Assembly (NCBI GenBank): GCA_028386065.3
Contig: JAKUCV010001047.1
Location: forward strand, 4,012 to 68,011
Source of the DNA: Turnera subulata
Taxonomy: Eukaryota > Streptophyta > Magnoliopsida > Malpighiales > Passifloraceae
DNA length: 64,000 nucleotides
Reading direction: 5' to 3'
Below are positions 56,113-64,000 of the stretch, one piece after another. Numbering within the stretch: the stretch's first letter is position 1; the number at the start of each line of letters is the position of its first letter. The position numbers and the translations under genes are program-made. The notes beneath the pieces are model-generated. The model searched no databases and had not been told where the DNA came from. It saw nothing but the letters and a program-made list of their open reading frames with translations.

Positions 56113-58740
56113 TACGTTCTCTATGCATGGATTAACGTCCAAGAGATAAAGATCAAGGCTTTTGAGGATTGTAGCGTAAAGAAATTTTCTTATTCTTATG
56201 TTGTGAACTTCGGCCATTGGAAGCTTTTGCTGAAGATTTCTATAAAGAGTCAAGAACTTGAGAAGTGGCTTGCTGTGAAAAATTTCTATTGGAGACCAGC
56301 GAAAAATGTCTTGAAGTTCTGGTCAGTAGAAGAAGTCAATGAAGCCAAGCCTAATTCTAAAGTTGCGAACCTCCTACGATATGGCATCAATGAGGCCACA
56401 TTGGAAGGAGCACAGTCTAGTGCCATAATCTAGGAGTTTTGGAGTCTCCTTGCATCATTTATGATGGCATTACAGGTGATTCGGATGGAGTGGACTTTGC
56501 AATTCTTTTTTCGGTTAGCTAGAAAGCATTCTGAGGTAAATGATTCTTTTCATATATTTATGTTTCATGTGCTAATTGTTTAATTTAATGAATTGCTTGA
56601 GATTGTTGGAAAAGATGTAGAAAAGAACATTGCATGTAGAAAACATGTTGAAGTATTGGATTTGATAAAGTTATTCATAATACTTCACATGTAGAGCCTT
56701 GAAAGTTTCCTACATCATATGCCAATATTGTCAAAGATCTAAAAATGAATAATGATGTTCCTATGCAATGTTCTAGAGAGGAAACTTGTTCTAAATGTGG
56801 ATGCTTGTGAAAAATAATTGATGAAAATAGTGCTCTTAATATGAATATTGAATTTGTCAAGTTCATTAAGGGAAGAGTTGGTATACACCTTTTCTTGATA
56901 ACAAAGGCGCTTCTTGTAAAAAAAAAAGTGTTGGAGTCATTCATTTGGCATTCAATCCAAAGTCAACCTTAATGAATAACTTTGCTAGAGCTAAACTTTA
57001 TAATGCATCACATTTCACATGTCATTATGATGAAAATGAAGGTCATGGCATGATACTTTTCATGATCAAAAGATGTATTGTGTTGATAAATATATTTGGC
57101 TACCGAAAGGTGCCAAAACTAACTCCAAGGACCCAATTTTGTGTGGGTACCAAAAATATGACTTTCTTAGCCAAAAAATAAGGATAGACGGACATTGCAA
57201 AGTGGTTACTAAATACATATAAAACATCCATCAAGATTCTCATCCTTATGCTAAGGTAATGTCACATTAAGTGTTAGCTCAAAAGGCAAGACGCTTGGTA
57301 AAGATAATGATGGTTTGAATCCTCTTTATAAGATGTCAGTAATCTCTCTAAAAAGATACTCAAACATATCATAATTGTTAATTGAAATAATTTTGGTAAT
57401 ACTTGTCCCAATTTTATGTCATGTGTGCATTGGGTATTATTCGTTGATAGTTATTATTGTTCATAATTGTTTACTAATGTTTTTGCAAATGAATCTCTTT
57501 TATATTATGGTATGTATTTCAGCATTGAAATTGATAGAAAATTTTTTGAGTTTGCTGAAATTGTTAAATATATTCAAAAGCTTATAAACGATTTGGCATC
57601 ATTGATGACAATTCTGACATATTTCTAAATCTAAAAGGAGAAACTATTATTTGATGCTTTTTGCTTCAATTTCTATTAGCTTGTGCTGAAATTTTATGGT
57701 TTGCTTGTGTTGTATATTATCTTTAGCATGTGCTTCTTCAAGATAACAAAGAACATTTTGTGAGCATATGATTGTTGCTTTTAATAGTCAATGCACTTGC
57801 TTTAGTCATGATGCTTTCCTTCATAGAAGATCATAAGTATATCTTATCTTTGATCATGTCATATTGCTTGTTGCTGCTAATGAGTTGTTACATAAGAAAT
57901 TTGAGAACGTACAGTACAGTAAATTCGTGATAAGCTTAATGGGATGATTGAACTTTGACCTCGGATTCCAAGTAAAGGAACTTGATATAAAAGGTTTCTC
58001 AAACGTTTTGGCACTGATGTAGACAATGTTGTCAAGTCTTAATGAGCATGACAATGATGTTAAACAAAGACGAAAATGGAAAAGAGATGACGGAAAGATA
58101 TAACGGTATGATTAATAGTGCTCTTTATCTCTCTGCTGCTACTAAACCTAATACTATGATCAATGTTTGTTTTTGTCTATACTTCATTGTTGTCTCAAAG
58201 TATCCATGCTAAGTGTTATCAAATGATCTTTTCAAGCGCTCAAAAATTATATCTTTAGATTAGATCACAGGAGCCCAAAAATTATTTTCTTTGAAACTGT
58301 TTAATTATTCTAATGATGACTTTGTTGGATATCTATTAAACTAAAAAGAACAAGCGGTTCCTGTTAGTGCATTGCATAATTATTTCTATCTTGGTTTAGC
58401 AAAAAGTACAATTTGGCGTCTGTGAAGTCGAATTTTTTATTACTGGTGTTATGACATGCACAAGTTGGTTAGATGAAATATATATTATAGCCTAGAATAT
58501 ATGTGCATCCTTAGTCTATTTGATAGCTCAAGTGTGTTTGTCTCTCTAAAGATTCAGTCTGAAATTCATATATTAAACACATTGAAGGGATGCAAAAAAA
58601 TTATCAAAAATCATATGCTTAAGAAGTATATAACACTTGTTCTTGTCAAAAGTGAGAATTAACTTGCAGATATTTTCACCAAGTGACTGAAGGAAGATCA
58701 GTTCACCAGGATTCATGTGGAGATTGAAATGCACACTCCA
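56113..58740 (+). pseudogene. Decayed Sirevirus-like gag-pol
   Basis: The start region (56203-56433) has an open 76-codon piece with KSQELEKWLAVKNFY and SVEEVNEAKPNSKVANLLRY, of uncertain identity. A possible zinc-knuckle trace (CSKCGC) lies near 56794. GPNFVWVPK is at about 57133-57165. Integrase and RT are not recognisable and are probably mostly deleted, since only about 1.4 kb separates this motif from RNase H. The C-terminus at 58590-58735 reads KNHMLKKYITLVLVKSEN, a stop, LADIFTK, a stop, LKEDQFTRI, which matches the ENQLADIFTKPL tail of copia RNase H. Confidence 0.7.
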
Positions 58741-61701
58741 CATTAGAGTATCTACAATCCTTCTTTGGTGATATCTCTAAAAATTGATTTCTTTACATGT
58801 TAACATGCATATTCATCACTTAGTTCATGTACATCCAATTGCATACTTGCATTTCACATTTGAGCAATAATGAGATTACAATGGAGATCAAAAGTGGATT
58901 GGTTAAATTAGAGATTTGTGAAGAAGTTGGAAAGTAAGCTGTTTTAGCATGGAAGATGTCACATATTCAAATTGCAGATAGTGAAAAAGAAAACATAGAT
59001 TTTTATGCAAAAAAAGGTATAAGAAAAGAGAGGGCCTATTTTTCAGTTTTATTATCAGAAACCCTTCATAAGCCAAACCTGCAAGATTCTTGCAAAATGT
59101 ACGTTACCTTTTAAAACTAACAGTTGGGTGATAGAGAAAATTTGCATAGAAAACCTCAAATAACCGTTGGATAAATCACTAAATCCTCTTCATATCTACT
59201 AATCCAACTACCTCACCTATATTCTCTCTTATACCTTGTCATGTTCCTTTGCATAAATCGAGAGAGAAGAATCCTAACCATGGTTGAAATACCTCTTGCT
59301 TCTCTGTCCTTCTACAATTCGAAAACCAATCTGTTCTAAACACAAAATACCTTATTTGTCTCCACCAAAAATTCATAATGGAACAAAAAACACACTTGTA
59401 ATAGGAGTTGAAGTCATTGGTAGTCCATCAATCCTTAAATTATGCAGTTGTTTCTGCTCGAGAAGACCTTGAAACATTTAGAAAAAGGACAAGAGATGGT
59501 CTTGAGAAAGTCAAAGGCCCCTCAAGGAGAATCAAGTGAAGCAAAAAATTTCAAGTGGTTTCTTAAGTCTAACCTCTCAAGACTATTCAAGAGAAAAATT
59601 TGTTGAAGCACCACCAAGTCTTAGAGAGAAAATTGAGAAGAAGAAGAAAATAACAAGTCTTCATCTATAAGAAAAAGCTCAAAGGAAAACACTCAAGGGA
59701 AACTGATTCAACATGAGACTCAGTTCACTCTAAAAATGGTACTATCAGAGGCAATTTAGAATAAAAATTTTCTGTTGAAGCACCACCTGATCTTGAAGAA
59801 ATAATTATTAAAGAGCTTGAAAAGGCTACTTGGCTCTAGATCTGGAGAAGTTCAAAAGTGCTTTTGGCTCCTACGATGCCAAAACGGAAAATAAAGAGAA
59901 GCACAAGACTAAGGAAGAGGACTTCTTACCAAAGCTTCTCAAAGAAAGAGAAAGAGAAAGCGGTTAGAATTTCAGACTCTGAAGTATGAGAAAATCTTCC
60001 AGTGAGCAGGAAGAGTCCAAGTCTAGAGAAGAGGCTTCTTTAGGTCCCATCATATGAAGTAAATGCTTGTAAAATCGAGAAATGGGATGAAGAAGAGCAA
60101 GCATGTTGAAGATGCCTATCTATGAAGTGAGACTTCAATAGAGGGAATGAAAATGATCGAGGAGCTGCTGTTAGCAGTAAAATGGAATAAAGTGTTTTTC
60201 ATCCTTGTATTAGACCTCAAAGTTGGAAGTCATCCCTCTATTAGATTTTGGCTTGTTTTCATCTCTCTATTTGTGAATTTTGTCTTATTTTCATCCCTGT
60301 GTTCGCCTTTTTGGCCTATTTAGAGGGATGAAAACAAGCCAAAACCTATGGACAGAGGGATGAAAACAGACCAAAACCAATACAAGGATGACTTTCAACT
60401 TTATGGTCTAACACAAGGATGAAAAAAGGCTTTAATCCGCAGTAAAATCCCTAAAGTCACAATATGCATTCCTGCCGGATTATGTTACATTTGATGGTCC
60501 ATGATCAACAAAAGAGCAAGCTTTGAGACTCATATGTCACTTCCTAGTAAGACTTGATCTTAACTTGATTGAGTAACTTTGCACCAATATGGCCTTAAAA
60601 GCATGATGATGATGATGGAAGAATCATTGGAATGAAGGAGGACTTGATGGTTTCCAATAAAAAAATTGAAGGGGTGATGTAATTGCAAAAAGAGCATGGA
60701 CATATTGTTGGCTAAGGTCAGAGATTCTTCTTACTATCATCCACCACCTGCTGCCACTCCACAAGAAGAAAAATTTATTGCCCATTAAATCGGGTTTGAC
60801 TCATTCTCATATATTGCTCTTTAGGTTCATGCATTCTTATATCATATACATACTTTTCTTTAATTTCCTGTTTTGATCTTTTTATGTGCATATTATGTTC
60901 GTTGTCATATTTTTTTATGAATACTATGCTACATAGTAATCTATGGTAATGTCATGAAAAATTTGATTTTATTCATGCAAAATAAGGGATATACCATTAC
61001 TGAGCTTTTTGAGCTCTTAGTGATGCTTTTAGAAATCATTGTAAAGTCACTATCACTACATCATATTTTCATGACACTTTGATTTATTACTTATATTATT
61101 GTTGATGTTACATATTCATATATGCTTGTTGATTGATACTTTGAGTTGATATTTGGCACGATTGATGCCATAAACGTGAGTATTTCTACTTAGTTGAGTT
61201 ATTAACACCTTATGCAGGAACTTTGATCATTCTCTTACAGCCTCACTTCAGAATCTTATTTTATAACTTTGAAGATGTTTATCCTGCTAGTCGCTCCAGG
61301 TGGTAATGCATTTTTGTTTCAGGACTATAGCTATCCCTTTGTGTTTCGATTTGGCCTGAGTAATGCCAAAAACGGATACAATCAGACTAACATTGTTTGT
61401 TGACGTTTGTATTGATCATGCTTTATTACCGTTTTGTTGTTGATTTTTTTGGAATATAGTTTCTTGATCTATTATAATTTGGCTTCTCTCAGTAATTCGC
61501 ACTTGGTCATATTTGCTTTTTGAGATATCAAAAGGGGGAGAAATACTGTTGCGTGATTGCAAGTGCTTGCATAATTATGAGATGTTCTTATATTGCAAAA
61601 ATGTTTTAGATAGGGGAAGCATATATTAAAGAGGAGCATTTGTGCAAAACTGATTTTAAAACTTATGCTTTCTATGTCTTTTCACGCAAAGTTTGCAATC
61701 A
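58741..61701 (+). other. Post-pol region of Sirevirus-like copia
   Basis: About 3 kb with no intact ORF. At 59280-60130 short plus-strand pieces are rich in Lys, Ser, Arg and Glu (for example RKRTSYQSFSKKEKEKAVRI near 59915-59975), like the basic stretches of Sirevirus third ORFs. The assignment is tentative. A MITE interrupts it at 60184-60438, and 60450-61700 is AT-rich. Confidence 0.5.
60184..60438. mobile_element. Foldback MITE, Mutator-like TSD
   Basis: A 255-bp element flanked by a perfect 10-bp direct repeat GCAGTAAAAT (60174-60183, 60439-60448). Its ends pair over about 80 bp: the left starts GGAATAAAGTGTTTTTCATC and the right, reversed, GGATTAAAGCCTTTTTTCAT. Repeated TTTTCATCCCTCT words fill the arms, so almost the whole element can fold. 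A 9-10-bp TSD fits a MULE-derived MITE. No coding capacity. Confidence 0.88.
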
Positions 61702-61717
61702 TAAAAAATGGGGAGAT
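61702..61717 (+). other. Polypurine tract of Sirevirus-like copia
   Basis: AAAAAATGGGGAGATT directly upstream of the 3' LTR. Confidence 0.88.
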
Positions 61718-62675
61718 TGTTGGCCTAAGGTCGGATTAGCATGTGCTTTGTGTTAATTATTTTCCTTAATCTTGATTAAGCACACTAACCGAGGTATTTG
61801 ATTATGTAGCTTCCTCTCTTAACGTTCATATGGAATCAACATATGAGCAACAACCCTGAATGAGAGTGACTACTCAGAGATTTGAACGTTGTGGCCCTGT
61901 TCATGCCAGAATACGATGCAACTGACAATGACACATAGTTGTTATTCTTAGAGGCTTCTTCCCCCTTGCCTATATATAAAGAAGAATGATTGAAGAAGAA
62001 TGTTAGAGCTGCCAATGGAGAAAGAAGTGAGAAATTAGCAGTAGCTCTCCTCCTAAGCTTGATAGTATTCAAAGATCCTTGTGCATTACTTGTAAATCTC
62101 TTGAGTGAGTCACTCATGAAGATATCTTGAGAGAGGGTTATATCTTAGACAAGCTTGTGAGTGCTTTGTGCTGATTAGTGATAAGCAAAGCTAAGATTAG
62201 CTTTGAGAAAAGGTTTGCAAGTTGCACCTTAAAAAAACTTACGAGAGATAGGCTTTGTTGGTTTAACCTACGAAGAAACCAATTGAGTGAGGTAGGATAA
62301 GGAATATCTTACTGGGGAACTAATAGCAAAGCTTGGATTAGCTTTGTGGGTAGAAAATTTTAGCGGTTAACCTAGGTAAAACCTTGTATTTTAGGTTATT
62401 AGTTGATCTCGTAAAAACCAATGTTAGTGAAGGTTAGAAATCTAATGGTGGACTCCATGAGTAGTGGAGGTAGTCCTCTGTGGCAAACCACTACAAATCC
62501 TTTGTGCCAATCTCTCTAACCCTCTTCCTAATTATACTTTAGTGTGTTCATAATTTCCCAGATTTGAATACAAAGTCGATTTGGCAATAGAGATGCCAAA
62601 TCGGAGATTAAGCGAAAAAGGCTAATCCACCCCAAACCTCCCCCCCCCCCTCCTCTTAGCCAACTTGGACCTACA
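61718..62675 (+). repeat. 3' LTR of Sirevirus-like copia, internally deleted
   Basis: 958 bp. It matches the start of the 5' LTR to GATTATGTA, then jumps to GCTTCCTCTCT, missing about 780 bp. A run of 11 C near the end (62640-62650) is 7 C in the other copy. Confidence 0.88.
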
Positions 62676-62680
62676 ATATG

Positions 62681-63466
62681 AACCTACAACACAAAGAGCA
62701 AATTTTTAAAAAAAAAATAAATTAATTACAGTGATATAAATCTGAACAAATTAAATTAGTAAATAATAATATTACCTCAAAATTTGGCACTGCAAATTCC
62801 ATGACTCATCAATGAAGTGAGTTGTAATAGCTATGTATCCCTTATTTTGATTGTTGGATGTCCACATGTCGGTTATAATGCAAATTCAACCTTGATTTTT
62901 GGATAATAACTTCTTTGTCTTCAACTTTTCACCTCGTATCTCTCTAATAGATCACTCTTTATTGCATTTCTAGAAACCACTTGGAATAAAGGCTGAAGAG
63001 CCGGACAAAATCTTTTAAATCCATAATGCTCAACCATAGCTGAGGGGTACTCATGCATTGCAATCATCGAAACAATCTCCTCCCTTGCAATGGTTTGGTT
63101 AAATGTGTAGTTTCCAACCACAGTGGAATCTCCGTCTATCCTAATTGTAGAGCTACTCACTTGCATAGTGCTAAGTAATATTTGCCTTGGTCCTCTCGCT
63201 GTACGAAGCATGCATATGGATATATAGTCATGCAAGTGCTTTGTGCCCATTCTTTTTTCACCAACGAGTTTCTTGTTGCATTATTTACGTATTGCCTTCC
63301 ATTTGTCATCTATCCTTTACCTCTTATAGTGGTCCCAAATTGATGATTTCAATCCCTTTTTATTGGGACTAATTTGACTATCATTGGTCGCCTCCTATCT
63401 CTATAGTATATGATGCTACTGTTTGAGATGTAGCTTGCTGGTTTCCTCACTTGCAGTGCTAGACAT
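62681..63466 (-). pseudogene. hAT-2 transposase, N-terminal part with intron
   Basis: Start of the hAT-2 transposase on the minus strand. The start is placed at the Met of MSSTASEETSKLHLKQ (63466), ending in a stop. After further decay a BED finger is visible: SSIWDHYKR, WKAIRK.CNKKLVGEK, then MGTKHLHDYISICMLR. From 63250 to 62921 an open stretch has YTFNQTIAREEIVSMIAMHE and FKRFCPALQPLFQVVSRN. Near 62880-62776 the TSNNQNKGYIAITTHFID block follows. A 92-bp AT-rich intron (62684-62775, GTAATA...TTGTAG on the minus strand) separates the ILR and FIYVPEPHT segments; the latter continues at 54362. Confidence 0.88.
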
Positions 63467-64000
63467 ATCCTAACAAATGAAAAATAAAAAATTTAAGTAA
63501 AGAAAATTTATTTTATTAGACAATGATAATCAGTTGAGCAATAGACAAAGAAAAGTTGCTGAGAAAGGCAAGAATAATTCCTTAAAGATGAAATATATCA
63601 AAGTGATTAGGAGCCACACAAATTGGATGCTAATAAGATAAGATTAACACAATAAGAAATATTCACAAAAATAAATTATAACAGAAACTATTATTTTATT
63701 TTTACTTGAAAAGTATTGTTGAATTGTAACTGGTTAACATCAATGCAAATAATGTTGGTTACACTCAATTAGTCGTTGAGAAAGGCAAGAATAATTTCTT
63801 AGAGATGAAATATATCAAATTGATTAGGAGCCACACAAATTTGATGCTAACAAAATAAGATTAATATATCAAGTCAATATTCACAGGAAAATTATAACAG
63901 AAACTATTGTTTTATTTTTTACATAAGAAGTATTGCAGGATTGTAACTCCTTATAAGTTGCTAATCAGTCTTCAAACTAAACACAGGATTCTATCACTAT
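63467..64000 (-). other. hAT-2 5' region
   Basis: AT-rich non-coding DNA upstream of the transposase. No TIR is reached before the window ends. Confidence 0.55.
63561..63960. repeat. 217-bp tandem duplication
   Basis: Two diverged units, anchored by GAGAAAGGCAAGAATAATT at 63561 and 63778, and by ATTAGGAGCCACACAAATT and ATAACAGAAACTATT in each. The second unit runs to about 63960. Confidence 0.85.

Larger units (their letters stand above)
54363..62675 (+). mobile_element. Sirevirus-like copia element, decayed
   Basis: An 8313-bp plus-strand LTR element with perfect TSD ATATG (54358-54362, 62676-62680). LTRs start TGTTGGYCTAAGGTCGG and end CAACTTGGACCTACA. The internal region is heavily decayed but keeps a copia RNase H tail (58590-58735) and a GPNFVWVPK motif near 57133-57165, seen in Sirevirus polyproteins. 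About 3 kb follow pol before the PPT, as in Sireviruses with a third ORF. Long duration is suggested by decay and a nested MITE. Confidence 0.88.
21949..64000 (-). mobile_element. hAT-2 element, host of the nested stack
   Basis: Minus-strand hAT element that starts inside the hAT-1 transposase and continues past the right edge. Its left tip reads TAGTAATGGCAACGAGG followed by a GC-rich CCCCGCCCC region, typical of plant hAT ends. The candidate 8-bp TSD is ATGATGAG (21941-21948). Its own DNA in the window totals about 3.3 kb: 21949-22378, 28334-29122, 44030-44122, 53640-54362 and 62681-64000. The rest is five nested insertions, and reading frame or homology resumes across each of them. Confidence 0.75.

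Overview
The window is nuclear DNA of a flowering plant, most likely a eudicot, and looks like old repeat-rich heterochromatin. I recognise no host gene, rRNA, tRNA or CRISPR array. Almost every stretch belongs to a transposable element that sits inside another one. Most boundaries below rest on matching target-site duplications (TSDs) and on protein homology that resumes on the other side of the insertion.

Left block, 1-16664. A minus-strand Tekay/Del-type chromovirus fragment (9415-10386) was hit on one side by a plus-strand Tat/Ogre-like Ty3/gypsy element, of which the 3' end and 3' LTR remain (7434-9414). On the other side it was hit by a CACTA transposon (left end at 10387). The Tat-like element is interrupted by a minus-strand Athila-like gypsy element (LTR 4051-7433, PBS 4027-4044, broken gag at 496-1046 and 3708-4026). 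That element in turn carries two insertions of one copia family (1-495; 1047-3702, TSD TGACT) and a Mutator-like element in its LTR (5120-7092, TSD ACTCCTCAT). A solo chromovirus LTR lies at 12932-15512. The Tat-like element carries the oddest signal in the window: eleven hairpins with different stems around nearly the same 11-base loop.

Middle, 16665-21948. A non-autonomous CACTA element (from 16665) is followed by a minus-strand hAT transposase pseudogene (hAT-1).

Right block, 21949-64000. One minus-strand hAT element (hAT-2) starts inside the hAT-1 transposase and runs past the right edge. Its transposase gene is cut into four pieces (63466-62681, 54362-53640, 44122-44030, 29122-28620) that read on from one to the next once the insertions are removed. 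The insertions are: a copia element with a 1008-codon pol (22379-28328, TSD AAAAG); a non-autonomous Tat-like LTR element (29123-44024, TSD CCCTC) that holds a complete Tekay-type chromovirus (29847-40969, TSD TGGAA) and an orphan ORF with 23-residue repeats; a second hAT, hAT-3 (44123-53631, TSD CCTATCGC), itself split by a copia element (47578-52454, TSD TCAAC); and a Sirevirus-like copia element (54363-62675, TSD ATATG) carrying a foldback MITE (60184-60438, TSD GCAGTAAAAT). Nesting reaches four levels.

Nearly all coding sequences are broken. The copia pol at 23669-26695 is the most intact, but its protease active site is altered. Family names for LTR elements are lineage-level judgements from motifs read by eye.
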